Made by a program: the position numbers and the translations under genes. The notes beneath the pieces were generated by a model. That model was not told the DNA's origin and made no database searches. It was given only the letters and a program-made list of their open reading frames with translations. Below are positions 8,104-17,292 of a DNA stretch of 64,000 nucleotides, in pieces; position 1 is the stretch's first letter, and the number at the start of each line of letters is the position of its first letter. This stretch comes from JBKHDT01 sp046541195 (GTDB taxonomy: Bacteria > Pseudomonadota > Gammaproteobacteria > Halothiobacillales > Halothiobacillaceae): positions 1 through 64,000 of the forward strand of contig JBKHDT010000003.1 in the NCBI GenBank assembly GCA_046541195.1. Direction: 5' to 3'.

Positions 8104-9068
8104 GCGCAGGGTCCGCCGGCAAAGCGGATGGCCGTGCGGACGGCCTCCCGGAAACTGCCCGGATCGGCCTTTGCGGTACCGGCCAGGTCCAGTGCAGTAC
8201 CGTGGTCGACCGAGGTCCGGATGATGGGCAACCCCAGGGTCACGTTGACGGCCCGGCCGAACCCGACATGCTTGAGCACGGGCAACCCCTGGTCATGGTA
8301 CATGGCCAGCACCGCGTCGGTCCGCTCCAGGTGCCGGGGCGTGAACAGCGTATCGGCGGGCAGCGGCCCGTGAACGTCCAGTCCGTCGGCCCGCAGGCGT
8401 TCGAGCAGCGGCCCGATCATCCGGACTTCCTCGTCGCCCAGGTGGCCTCCTTCTCCGGCATGAGGGTTCAGTCCCGCGACCAGAATTCGCGGCCGGGGGA
8501 TATTCAACCGCCGGTCGAGTTCGTCGTGCAGCTGGCGCAGGATGTATTCGAGCGACTCGGCCGTGATGGCGTCGGCGACCGCGCGCAAGGGCAGGTGGGT
8601 GGTGGCCAGCGCCACCCTCAGGTTCCCGGCCGTCAGCAGCATGATGGGGCGCCCGCCGGTTCGCTCGGCGAGAAACTCGGTATGGCCGGTGAAGGGGATT
8701 CCCGCCTCGTTGATGACGCCCTTGTGCACGGGGCCGGTAACCATGGCGGCGAACTCGCCGGACAGGCAGCCGTCGGCGGCGCGCCGCAGACAATCGAGGA
8801 CGTAGGCGGCGTTGGCCGGATCGACATGCCCTGGCCTCGCCGGCCGTGCGAGCGGGATGTCAAGTACCCGCAACGCCCCGGGCACCGGGGCGGTCGCGGG
8901 GTCATAGGGGGACCACCGTGCCGGGCGGCCGAGTCGAGCGGCCCGGTCGGCCAGCAGGCGCTCATCGCCTGCGAACACCAGCTCGACGGGAAATTCGTCC
9001 GGTTCGAATGCGCAGGCCAGGTCAATGCCGATGCCGGCCGGTTCGCCCGGCGTGATGGCCAGGCGCAT
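8100..9068 (-). CDS. pdxA: 4-hydroxythreonine-4-phosphate dehydrogenase
   Basis: 322 aa. NAD-dependent oxidation of 4-phosphohydroxy-L-threonine in the DXP-dependent pyridoxal phosphate pathway. Signatures: TPGEPAGIG near the start, GPVHKG with the following GHTEFLAE, GLNPHAGEGG with metal-binding His, and MYHDQGLPVLK. The start codon shares one base with the surA stop, and the stop overlaps rsmA by four bases, so the three genes are read as one coupled unit. Confidence 0.95.
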   Translation of the reverse strand: MRLAITPGEPAGIGIDLACAFEPDEFPVELVFAGDERLLADRAARLGRPARWSPYDPATAPVPGALRVLDIPLARPARPGHVDPANAAYVLDCLRRAADGCLSGEFAAMVTGPVHKGVINEAGIPFTGHTEFLAERTGGRPIMLLTAGNLRVALATTHLPLRAVADAITAESLEYILRQLHDELDRRLNIPRPRILVAGLNPHAGEGGHLGDEEVRMIGPLLERLRADGLDVHGPLPADTLFTPRHLERTDAVLAMYHDQGLPVLKHVGFGRAVNVTLGLPIIRTSVDHGTALDLAGTAKADPGSFREAVRTAIRFAGGPCA

Positions 9069-10363
9069 TACAGCCGCACTTCGACGTAGGCCTCGGCACG
9101 CTGGCGGCGAATCCAGGAGAGCAGGTCCTCTTCGGCCTTGCGCTCGCCGATCGCCTGGCGGGCATCCGCACGCAACTGTTCTTCGGGTACCTCGACCTCC
9201 CGCCGGTCCTCGACCTGCAGGAAGTGCCAGCCAAACTGGCTGCGAAACACCGGGCTGATTTCGCCCACGGCCGTGCGGGTGGCCATCTGTTCGAATTCCT
9301 CGACCATGACCCCAGGCTTGACCCAGCCCAGATCTCCTCCACGGGCCGCCGAACCGCGGTCGTCGGAAGCCTCGGCGGCCACCTCGGCGAACGGCGCGCC
9401 ATCGGTCACGCGCTGGCGCAGGCTTTCGGCCTCCTGGCGAGCCTGTTCCTCGGACTTGGTCTCGTTCGGTTGCACCAGCACGTGCCGGATCCGTGACTCC
9501 ACGATCTGCACCGGACCACCGGCCTGGCGCCGGTCGGCCAGTTTCAGGATGTGAAAGCCATTGGGGCTGCGAATCGGTTCGCTGACCTGGCCTGGCTCCA
9601 GTGTCTGGACGACCTCGACGAACAGCGTGGGGACGCGAGAGAGGTCCCGCCAGCCCAGGTCTCCGCCATCCAGCGCATTGGGGGCGTCCGAACGCTCCGC
9701 GGAGACTTGCTCGAATGGCTTGTCGCTGAGTTCGTCAAGAATGGCCGTCACCCGTTCGCGGGCCTCTGAAACCTGTTCGGGGCGGGCGTTTTCCGGAACG
9801 GAAACCAGGATCTGCTGCAGCCGGTATTCCTCGTTGTTCCCGCCGGACCCGGAGAAGGTTTCCATGTACTCGTCTATTTCACGCTCGCTGACCTGAACCC
9901 GCTCGTAGATCTCGCGCTGGTGCAGCTGGTTGAGGATGATTTCCTCGCGGATCTGTTCCCGGTAGGCGGCAAACGAGATGCCCTCGCGTGCCAGCGTCTC
10001 CTGCAACTGGGGCAGGGTCAGCCCGTTGTTGCGGGCGATGCCCGTGATGGTCTGCTCCAGGGTGGTGTCATCCACCCGGATGCCCAGCTTTTCCGCGCGC
10101 TCGAGCTGGACGCGGTTGCTGATCATGCGATCGAGCACCTGGCGGGAAAGGGCCCGAAACTCGGCCCCACGGTCCTGACGAAGGCCGACCTGTCGGGCGA
10201 CCACCCGGGTTTCCTCGATCAGTTGTCGTTCGGTGATCACGCCGTCGTTGATCACGGCCACAATCCGGTCGAGCGGTTGCTCCGCCTGGGCGCTCAGGGT
10301 GGCGACCGGCAACAGAGCGAGGGTCAGGGCAAGGTGCAGGAACAGGCGCTTGTATGACTTCAT
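9068..10363 (-). CDS. surA: periplasmic peptidyl-prolyl isomerase and OMP chaperone SurA
   Basis: 431 aa. A clear signal peptide ends near LSAQAEQ, about residue 28. Then comes the SurA N-terminal chaperone domain (VAVINDGVITERQL onward) and two parvulin domains, the first around residues 172-275 (starting EEYRLQQILVSVP) and the second around 283-385 (ESRIRHVLVQP). It escorts unfolded outer-membrane proteins, including LptD, through the periplasm. It lies 250 bases after lptD with its own likely promoter in the gap. Confidence 0.95.
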   Translation of the reverse strand: MKSYKRLFLHLALTLALLPVATLSAQAEQPLDRIVAVINDGVITERQLIEETRVVARQVGLRQDRGAEFRALSRQVLDRMISNRVQLERAEKLGIRVDDTTLEQTITGIARNNGLTLPQLQETLAREGISFAAYREQIREEIILNQLHQREIYERVQVSEREIDEYMETFSGSGGNNEEYRLQQILVSVPENARPEQVSEARERVTAILDELSDKPFEQVSAERSDAPNALDGGDLGWRDLSRVPTLFVEVVQTLEPGQVSEPIRSPNGFHILKLADRRQAGGPVQIVESRIRHVLVQPNETKSEEQARQEAESLRQRVTDGAPFAEVAAEASDDRGSAARGGDLGWVKPGVMVEEFEQMATRTAVGEISPVFRSQFGWHFLQVEDRREVEVPEEQLRADARQAIGERKAEEDLLSWIRRQRAEAYVEVRL

Positions 10364-10452
10364 GGTACTTAATGCATGCTCGGCGAGTGTTCGGGGGGAT
10401 CGGGCAGGGTGCCCGGCTTGTGCGCGGCATCTTCAAGACGGCCGCCCGAAGG

Positions 10453-10480
10453 ATTATGGATTCATGTGATGGTCAGGCAA
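10453..10480 (-). promoter_or_regulatory. sigma-70-like promoter for surA
   Basis: On the minus strand TTGCCT (10480-10475) and CATAAT (10458-10453) are separated by 16 bases, about 90 bases before the surA ATG, inside the lptD-surA gap. The gap is otherwise empty. It would let surA and downstream genes be expressed apart from lptD. Judged by eye only. Confidence 0.5.
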
Positions 10481-10613
10481 GAAATTGGTTTCAGGGCTGG
10501 TGCTCATTGCGCTGATCCTCTCGGGCTGAGCCGCATCGCCGATGGCCCGGGAATCACCGGCGCCACGAATCGCTGCGCCTGCTGCACGGACATGCGCGTG
10601 CCGACCCGCAGGC

Positions 10614-12878
10614 TCAGGGGCGAAAACCGGGAATGGCCCGGCCCAGTTCGCCGGTGTCACCGAGCCCGCCGAGGCCCTTGAGCTCGATCTGCAGCATCAC
10701 GGCGTTCCGATAGCGCTGTTCGTCGGCGCGATCCGGGTTGACCACGTAGCGCTGTGCGGCCAGCCGGGCAGCCCAGCAGCAGCTTTCATAGCCCACGCCG
10801 GCCAGCGAGCGGATCATTTTGCGGTCTTCCAGCGAGTAACCCAGGCGACCGATGAAGCGCCAGCGCCGCGAGGCCGGGTAGGCAAAGGACAGCTCGGCCT
10901 GCCGGTAGCCGTCCGGGCTCTCGCCCGTGCCGGTGTTGCTCGGCCTGTAAGCATAGCCCATGTTGACGATTTCGTCCTCACCGCCCCGGTATCGCAGGTT
11001 GACCAGACTGCGTCCCAGTGCGTCCCGGTCGGGATCGTACTCGGTCGTGAGACTTGCGCGCCAGCGCGGGTCGATTTGACTGGAGGCCTCGGCAATCACG
11101 GTGGACGGTCCGCGCTGGCTCGGTGCCTCGTCGATTCGCACCCGGGCATCCTCGAGGAAGTACTGTTGGGCAACACGCAGGCCCAGGGTCTCCAGTCCGT
11201 TGCGGCGGTCGATCAGCGACCAGGACAGTGCGTAGGTCAGCCGGTTGGCATCCCCGATCCGGTCGGCGCCCGTGTAGCGGTTGTCCGCGAACAGCCGGGA
11301 AAAGCTGAAGGTTGCCAGGGTGCTGTCGAATACCGGCACGTCCGACTGGTCGTGATAGGGCACGTAAAGATAGTGCAGGCGCGGTTCGAGGACGCCCAGG
11401 TAGCGTCCGCCGTGGTCGCGTTCGAGGAAGGCCCGCGCATCAAGGCTGGTCACGGGAATGGCGCGGTTCAGGCGCTCGGGCAGCCGTGATTCGTCGGATG
11501 CCCGGTCCAGGGAGTAGTGCGCCAGGTCAAGGGCAATCCGCGGTCGAACCTCAAGATAGGGCAAGCGCCAACGTGCTTCGAGGGTCGGTCTTGCGTGCAG
11601 GCGCAGGCCGGTGCTGCGTGCCGGGTCGGGATGATCGAACCGGCTGGCGCTGGAGGCGAATCGCAGCCCGGTCGTGAAGCGCCCGAGCGAACCGGTCGCC
11701 CAGTAACCGGCGGCGTCCAGCCGGGGCAGGGTTCGGTAGGGACGATCAAAGTCGTCGATCAGCGGGCTGATCGTCTGGTACTGCTGCGCCAGCAGCCCAA
11801 ATTGCCAGGGCCCGGCGCGGTAATGGGCCCGGAAGGCGGTTTCCAGGTTGTCCGTGGATGAGTCTTCCAGGTTGTTGGCGAAGTCCTGCAGATACTGACG
11901 GTCCGACACGCGGCTGAGCCGCAGGTCGGTCGTCAGATTCTCGGTCCAGCGGGCCCGGTGCGTCACGTCGGCAAGCCATCGACGGTCCTTGCGGACCTGG
12001 TCGCGTGGCGTGAGATCCAGCCGGGCCTTTCCAAGGCCCTGGCGGTGCAGGAAGCGCAGCTCGCTGTCGAGTCCAGGCCCCCGGCGGCTCATGAGTCGCG
12101 GTGCCAGGGTGGCGTCCAGGTTCGGCGCGATATTCCAGTAATAGGGAATGGAGAGTTCGAAACCGCCTCCGCTGCTCGAGCCGAAGGTTGGGTAGAGAAA
12201 GCCGCTCTGGCGACGGTCATCGATCGGGAAGTTCGCCCACGGCAGGTAGAAGACCGGCGTGTCCCCGACACGCAGGGTCGCGTGCCGGGCGGTGCCGCGA
12301 CCGCTGGTCCGGTCGAGGTCGATTTGCTCGGCGTGGAGCGACCAGTCCCGGTCGTCGAGCGGGCAGGTGGAAAAGTCCGCGTCGCGCAACTGCCACTGGT
12401 CGGGCGCGGATTGCCGGACCTGTTCTGCCCGCCCCGAGGCGTGGTGGTCGGTCAGCCAGTAGCTGACGGTTTCGAGTACGCCCTGCCGTGCTTTGAGCGC
12501 GTACTCTGCCCGCTCGGCACGAAGTCGAAGCGCCGGCGTTTCGAACCAGAGCGCGCCCGAGCCTTCAAACCGGTCCGTGCCGGGGTGATAGAACAGGTTT
12601 TCACCGGCGACGCGCTGATCGCGCCGCAGCAGAATGGCGTCGCCTTGCAGGTGGATTGCGCCGTCCCGCTCGTAGCGCATGTGGTCTGCGGCGGCTTCCA
12701 CGGGCGTCCCCGCGGGTCTGGGGTCCAGCGGCGGACGATCCGGCAGAAAGGCCGGGCAGAGGGCGTAGGGGTCGGCCTGCACGGCGGTGCCGGCCATGAA
12801 CACCAGAATCGCGATCGGCCAGCGACAGCGCCGCGCCCGCTGCGCGGCGCCCCGCCCGGAATGCGCCTTGCCCCTCAT
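10614..12878 (-). CDS. lptD: LPS-assembly protein LptD
   Basis: 754 aa from the ATG at 12878, chosen because it follows the adk stop by 22 bases and gives an N-terminal signal peptide (PIAILVFMAGTAVQA). The OstA-like jellyroll follows (residues about 50-160), then the large beta-barrel rich in alternating aromatic strands. The cysteines needed for the two interdomain disulfides are there: one just after the signal peptide (ALCPAF), one in FSTCPLDD, and the adjacent pair ESCCWAARL near the C-terminus. With LptE it inserts lipopolysaccharide into the outer leaflet. The ribosome-binding site is weak. Confidence 0.94.
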   Translation of the reverse strand: MRGKAHSGRGAAQRARRCRWPIAILVFMAGTAVQADPYALCPAFLPDRPPLDPRPAGTPVEAAADHMRYERDGAIHLQGDAILLRRDQRVAGENLFYHPGTDRFEGSGALWFETPALRLRAERAEYALKARQGVLETVSYWLTDHHASGRAEQVRQSAPDQWQLRDADFSTCPLDDRDWSLHAEQIDLDRTSGRGTARHATLRVGDTPVFYLPWANFPIDDRRQSGFLYPTFGSSSGGGFELSIPYYWNIAPNLDATLAPRLMSRRGPGLDSELRFLHRQGLGKARLDLTPRDQVRKDRRWLADVTHRARWTENLTTDLRLSRVSDRQYLQDFANNLEDSSTDNLETAFRAHYRAGPWQFGLLAQQYQTISPLIDDFDRPYRTLPRLDAAGYWATGSLGRFTTGLRFASSASRFDHPDPARSTGLRLHARPTLEARWRLPYLEVRPRIALDLAHYSLDRASDESRLPERLNRAIPVTSLDARAFLERDHGGRYLGVLEPRLHYLYVPYHDQSDVPVFDSTLATFSFSRLFADNRYTGADRIGDANRLTYALSWSLIDRRNGLETLGLRVAQQYFLEDARVRIDEAPSQRGPSTVIAEASSQIDPRWRASLTTEYDPDRDALGRSLVNLRYRGGEDEIVNMGYAYRPSNTGTGESPDGYRQAELSFAYPASRRWRFIGRLGYSLEDRKMIRSLAGVGYESCCWAARLAAQRYVVNPDRADEQRYRNAVMLQIELKGLGGLGDTGELGRAIPGFRP

Positions 12879-12900
12879 TGCCAGAGCAATCCGCGGCCGG

Positions 12901-13548
12901 TCAGAGTGCGTCGATGATCTTTCGGAAGTCTTCGGCGATCTGATCGATCTCTCGCCTGCCGTCGACCCGGTGCAGCTTGTCTTGCCTGTCGTAGAAGTCG
13001 ACCAGGGGGGCCGTCTGGGCCTCAAAGACCTTCAGGCGCTTGCCGACGGTTTCCTCGTTGTCGTCGGAGCGGTGAATCAGCTTGCCGCCGCAGCAGTCGC
13101 AGACGCCTTCCTGCTCCGGCGGGTGCGTGTAGCGGTTGAAGCAGGCGCCGCAGTCGGCGCAGGTCAATCGACCGGTCAGTCGCTGCATCAGGTCCTCGAA
13201 CGGAACTTCAAGGTAGATGGCAGCCTGCAGGGGCTGGTCCAGCTCGGCCAGCATCTCGTCCAGGGCCACGGCCTGCGTCTCGTTGCGGGGAAATCCGTCG
13301 AGGATGTACCCATTCGCAGTGTCCGGCTGGGCAAGGCGCTCACGAATCATCCCGAGCACGATGTCGTCACTCACCAGCTGGCCGTTGTCCATGGCCTCTT
13401 TGGCCTTGCGGCCCAGTTCGGTGTTGGCGGCCACGGCGGCACGCAGGAGGTCGCCCGTGGAAATCTGCACCACGCCGTATTTTTCGATCAGTTTCTTGGC
13501 CTGGGTTCCCTTGCCGGATCCCGGGGCGCCGAGCAGGACGATACGCAT
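12901..13548 (-). CDS. adk: adenylate kinase with a four-cysteine (zinc-type) LID
   Basis: 215 aa from the ATG at 13548 (MRIVLLGAPGSGKGTQ). It converts ATP plus AMP to two ADP. The P-loop is at the start, and FPRNETQA lies near residue 88. The LID region has TCADCG, then 16 residues, then VCDCCGG: a CxxC...CxxC arrangement that binds structural zinc in the Gram-positive enzymes and is absent in E. coli Adk. It ends 22 bases before lptD on the same strand, which may make it the first gene of the lptD operon. Upstream it is divergent from ppa. Confidence 0.95.
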   Translation of the reverse strand: MRIVLLGAPGSGKGTQAKKLIEKYGVVQISTGDLLRAAVAANTELGRKAKEAMDNGQLVSDDIVLGMIRERLAQPDTANGYILDGFPRNETQAVALDEMLAELDQPLQAAIYLEVPFEDLMQRLTGRLTCADCGACFNRYTHPPEQEGVCDCCGGKLIHRSDDNEETVGKRLKVFEAQTAPLVDFYDRQDKLHRVDGRREIDQIAEDFRKIIDAL

Positions 13549-13671
13549 GCTGTTCCTCGTGAAATTTACCAGTGAGTTGATCTGATGCCAGGCAGGCCCG
13601 ACAGGGCGCGAACCGGGTCGGCCGCCTGCCGAAAACCTCGGGCCACCCCCTCGAAAAGAGCGCAAAACCCG

Positions 13672-13677
13672 TATAAT
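13672..13677 (+). promoter_or_regulatory. -10 element upstream of ppa
   Basis: A perfect TATAAT sits in an AT-richer patch of the adk-ppa divergent interval, 65 bases before the ppa ATG. No good TTGACA-like -35 is found at 16-18 bases, so the promoter may rely on other contacts. A GA-rich AAGAAGGA serves as the ppa ribosome-binding site. Confidence 0.5.
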
Positions 13678-13741
13678 AACGGACTTTGCCGCCACCGGCT
13701 CAAACCGATTTGCCACACCATACGTCAAGAAGGATTGCTTC

Positions 13742-14278
13742 ATGAACCTCGACATGATTCCGGCCGGGAAAGATGCCCCGGCCGACGTGAATGCCGTTAT
13801 CGAAATCCCGGCGCAGGGCGCGCCGGTCAAGTACGAGGTGGACAAGGACTCCGGCGCCCTGCTGGTGGACCGCTTCATGGCGACGGCCATGTTCTACCCG
13901 TGCAACTACGGATTCATTCCGCATACCCTGTCGGATGACGGCGATCCGGTCGACGTGCTGGTGGTCACGCCCGAGCCGCTGATGCCCGGTTCCGTGATTC
14001 GCTGCCGCCCGGTCGGCATGCTGAAGATGACCGACGAGGCGGGCGTGGACGCCAAGCTGATCGCCGTGCCGCACGGCAAGCTGACTCCGCTTTACGATCA
14101 CGTCCAGTCCCCGGAGGATCTCCCGCCGCTGCTGCTTGACCAGATCAGGCACTTCTTCGAGCAGTACAAGGCGCTCGAGCCGGGCAAGTGGGTGAAGGTC
14201 GAGGGCTGGGAAGGGGTCGAGGCGGCCCATGCCGAGATCGAGGATTCCATCGCCCGCTACCGTGCCGGCGACGCTTGA
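13742..14278 (+). CDS. ppa: inorganic pyrophosphatase (family I)
   Basis: 178 aa, the length of the E. coli enzyme. Conserved stretches are KYEVDKDSGAL, FYPCNYGFIPHT and the metal-binding DGDPVDVLV, with acidic residues in the right places. It hydrolyses pyrophosphate in the cytoplasm and so drives biosynthetic reactions. It is divergent from adk and followed after 47 bases by mrdA on the same strand, though the two functions are unrelated. Confidence 0.96.
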   Translation: MNLDMIPAGKDAPADVNAVIEIPAQGAPVKYEVDKDSGALLVDRFMATAMFYPCNYGFIPHTLSDDGDPVDVLVVTPEPLMPGSVIRCRPVGMLKMTDEAGVDAKLIAVPHGKLTPLYDHVQSPEDLPPLLLDQIRHFFEQYKALEPGKWVKVEGWEGVEAAHAEIEDSIARYRAGDA

Positions 14279-14325
14279 TGATCTTCGCTGCGGGGCTTGA
14301 CGTCCCGACGTCCTGATTCCCGATC

Positions 14326-16176
14326 GTGTCGCGACACCAAAGTCTGCTCGACAGCCGCAATGCGCGGGCCATCTTCAACCGCCGGGTCATCCTGGCGGTG
14401 GTGATTTCCGCCCTGGCGATTTTCGGGCTGCTCGGCCGGGCGGCGTACCTGCAGGTCGTCCAGTACGAGCATTTCCAGTCCCTGGCCGACAAGAACCGCA
14501 TCCGCGTCCAGACCCTGCCGCCGGAGCGCGGCCGGATCTTCGACCGGCACGGCCGCGTCGTGGCGGACAACGAGCCGGGCTACCAGGTCGAACTGATTCG
14601 CGAGGATGTGCCCGACCTGGAGGGGACGTTGGCGCTGCTTGCCTCGGTGCTCGACCTGGACGAGGACGCCCTGGTGCGCCTGCGCGAGCGACTCCGGCAG
14701 GCACGGGTGTTCGACCCGGTGCTGGTCAAGGCCAACCTCACCGAGCGGGAACGGGCCGAGCTGGCCCGTTACCGCCCCTGGTTGCCGGGTGTGGACGTGG
14801 TTTCCCGGCTGACGCGGGTCTATCCCTATCGACACCTGCTGGCGCACGTGGTGGGCTATGTGGGGCGGGTCAGCGAACAGGAACGCGCAAGGCTCGACCC
14901 GGAAAACTACAGGCGCACCGATTTCATCGGTAAGACGGGTATCGAGCGCTACTACGAGGAGCGACTCCACGGACGGGCCGGCTACCGCCGGGTCGAGGTC
15001 GATGCCTTTGGCCGGGTGTTGCGGGTGCTCGAGGAGCAGGCGCCGATCCCGGGCGAGGATCTGGTGCTGAGCCTTGACGTGGGGCTGCAGGGGCTGGCCG
15101 ATGCCGCCCTGGGACGATTCAACGGGTCCGTGGTCGCACTGGACCCTCGGGATGGCGCGGTCAGGGCGCTGGTTTCCAAGCCCGGCTTCGATCCCAATCT
15201 GTTCGTTGGCGGCATTTCCGTCAAGGATTACCGCGCCTTGCTCGCGGACCCCGACCGTCCACTGTACAACCGGGCGGTCACGGCGACCTATCCGCCCGGT
15301 TCCACCATCAAGATGCTGATGGGCCTTGCCGGTCTGGACGCCGGTCTGGTCGAGGCGGACGAACGGTTCTTCGCCGGACCCTTTTTCCGCCTGCCGGGGC
15401 ACAGTCACCGATACCGGGACTGGCGTCGCGGGGGGCATGGCTGGGTCGATCTGGACAAGTCGATTGCCAAGTCGGTGGACGTGTTCTTCTACGACCTGGC
15501 TCATCGAATGGGCATTGATGCCATGCATCGTTACCTGACCGACTTCGGACTGGGGGTGCGTACCGGCATCGACCTGCCTGGTGAATCCCGCGGCCTTGTG
15601 CCTTCACGTGGGTGGAAGCAACGCGTGCGCGGTCAGCCGTGGTATCCGGGCGAAACCGTGATCGCGGGCATCGGTCAGGGCTACATGCTCAGTACCGCCC
15701 TGCAACTGGCCAGCATGACCGTGACCCTGGCCAATCGGGGCGAGCGCCACCGGCCCTGGCTGCTGGCTGCCCATGCCCAGTCCGAACCGCCGATGCATGT
15801 TTACGAGGAGTCTCACTGGCAGGCGGTCCTGGACGGCATGAAGCACGTGATCCATTCATCGTATGGCACTGCGCGCCGGGTCGCCGAGGGCGCGCCCTAT
15901 GAGTTGGCGGGCAAGACCGGGACGGCGCAAGTGTTCTCGCTGGGACAGGACGAGGAGTACGACGAGGAAACCGTGGCCGAGCGCCTGCGTGACCATGCGC
16001 TGTTCGTCGGTTATGCGCCGTTCGAGGAACCGAAGATTGCGGTGTCGGTCATCGCGGAAAACGGTGGCAGTGGCTCCGGTACGGCGGCGCCGATTGCGCG
16101 CAAGGTGATGGATGCCGCGCTGGAGTATTACGGATATCGACAGGCGGAAGTCGAGGTGCGTGATGGCCGCGAATGA
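14326..16176 (+). CDS. mrdA: penicillin-binding protein 2 (peptidoglycan transpeptidase)
   Basis: 616 aa with a GTG start. One N-terminal membrane segment (about residues 21-40) is followed by the pedestal domain and the transpeptidase domain. Active-site motifs: Ser326-x-x-Lys329 in PPGSTIKM, SVD (the SxN equivalent, SxD as in E. coli PBP2) in AKSVDVF, and KTG in AGKTGTAQV. It crosslinks side-wall peptidoglycan with RodA during elongation. It opens the cluster mrdA-mrdB-mltB-rlpA-dacA and overlaps mrdB by 14 bases. Confidence 0.95.
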   Translation: MSRHQSLLDSRNARAIFNRRVILAVVISALAIFGLLGRAAYLQVVQYEHFQSLADKNRIRVQTLPPERGRIFDRHGRVVADNEPGYQVELIREDVPDLEGTLALLASVLDLDEDALVRLRERLRQARVFDPVLVKANLTERERAELARYRPWLPGVDVVSRLTRVYPYRHLLAHVVGYVGRVSEQERARLDPENYRRTDFIGKTGIERYYEERLHGRAGYRRVEVDAFGRVLRVLEEQAPIPGEDLVLSLDVGLQGLADAALGRFNGSVVALDPRDGAVRALVSKPGFDPNLFVGGISVKDYRALLADPDRPLYNRAVTATYPPGSTIKMLMGLAGLDAGLVEADERFFAGPFFRLPGHSHRYRDWRRGGHGWVDLDKSIAKSVDVFFYDLAHRMGIDAMHRYLTDFGLGVRTGIDLPGESRGLVPSRGWKQRVRGQPWYPGETVIAGIGQGYMLSTALQLASMTVTLANRGERHRPWLLAAHAQSEPPMHVYEESHWQAVLDGMKHVIHSSYGTARRVAEGAPYELAGKTGTAQVFSLGQDEEYDEETVAERLRDHALFVGYAPFEEPKIAVSVIAENGGSGSGTAAPIARKVMDAALEYYGYRQAEVEVRDGRE

Positions 16177-17284
16177 TGTCCTTTCCAGGCGGGGGGCAGG
16201 ACGCTTCCGGATCGTTTACGACCCTGTCCTGCTGTTCCTGCTGACCATTTTGGCGGCTGTCGGGCTGGTGGCCGGATACTCGGCTTCCGGTGGCGATCTG
16301 GCCCAGGTCGAACGGATGGCCTTGCGCTTCGGGATGGCGTTTTTCGTGATGCTGGTCGTGGCGCAGATCCCGCCGCGGCTTTTTTTCTCGGCTGCGCCCT
16401 GGGCGTTCGCCGCCGGCATCTTGCTGCTGGTGGGGGTGCTGCTGTTCGGCGACGTGGGCAAGGGCGCCCGGCGCTGGCTGGATCTGGGCTTCATCCGGTT
16501 TCAGCCCTCGGAGATGATGAAGCTGGCCGTGCCGCTGATGGTCGCGTGGTACCTGGCGAACCGCCCCCTGCCCCCGCGCCTGACCGACATTCTGGTGGTG
16601 CTCGGGCTGATCGGATTGTCGGGCTGGCTGATCATGGTCCAGCCTGACCTCGGCACGGCGCTTCTGGTCTCGTCGGCCGGCCTGTTCGTGCTGTACTTTG
16701 CCGGGCTGGCCTGGCGATACATCGTGGGCTTCACCGTTCTGGTGGCGATGGTGGCGCCAGTCCTGTGGCAGTTCGTGTTGCACGACTACCAGAAGCGTCG
16801 GGTGTTGACCCTGTTTGACCCGCAAGCCGACCCTCTGGGCGCCGGTTATCACATCATCCAGTCGATGATCGCGATCGGATCGGGCGGACTTTACGGCAAG
16901 GGCTGGATGGAGGGCACGCAGGCGCACCTTGACTTCCTGCCGGAGGGCACCACGGACTTCGTGCTGGCGGTATTCGCCGAGGAGTTCGGCCTGATCGGCA
17001 TGTTGCTCCTGTTCCTGCTCTACCTTGCGGTCGTGCTGCGCTGCCTGCTGATCGCGGTGCGCGCCGAGTCGGTCGAGGGGCGTCTGTTCGGCGCCGCGGT
17101 CGGAATGACCGTGCTGGTTTACGTGTTCGTCAATGCCGGCATGGTGGTGGGATTGCTGCCGGTGGTCGGGGTGCCCCTGCCGTTGATGAGTTACGGCGGC
17201 ACGGCGCTGGTGACCCTGATGATGGGTTTGGGTATGCTGATGGCCATTCGGGCACAGAAACGTTTTTTGGTACACGCGGATTGA
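16163..17284 (+). CDS. mrdB: peptidoglycan glycosyltransferase RodA
   Basis: 373 aa SEDS-family membrane protein with about ten hydrophobic segments. The start MAANDVLSRR at 16163 overlaps the end of mrdA; a longer in-frame start at 16112 is unlikely. Typical features are GKGARRWLDLG, FQPSEMMKLAVPL and the C-terminal MSYGGTALV. RodA polymerises lipid II into glycan strands and works with PBP2 encoded just upstream. The stop overlaps the region where mltB begins. Confidence 0.95.
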   Translation: MAANDVLSRRGAGRFRIVYDPVLLFLLTILAAVGLVAGYSASGGDLAQVERMALRFGMAFFVMLVVAQIPPRLFFSAAPWAFAAGILLLVGVLLFGDVGKGARRWLDLGFIRFQPSEMMKLAVPLMVAWYLANRPLPPRLTDILVVLGLIGLSGWLIMVQPDLGTALLVSSAGLFVLYFAGLAWRYIVGFTVLVAMVAPVLWQFVLHDYQKRRVLTLFDPQADPLGAGYHIIQSMIAIGSGGLYGKGWMEGTQAHLDFLPEGTTDFVLAVFAEEFGLIGMLLLFLLYLAVVLRCLLIAVRAESVEGRLFGAAVGMTVLVYVFVNAGMVVGLLPVVGVPLPLMSYGGTALVTLMMGLGMLMAIRAQKRFLVHAD

Positions 17285-17292
17285 AAGCGCTC

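Noticed and set aside
10364..10613. Possible small gene between lptD and surA
   Set aside because: Short frames on both strands lack ribosome-binding sites and protein-like composition; a surA promoter explains the gap better.
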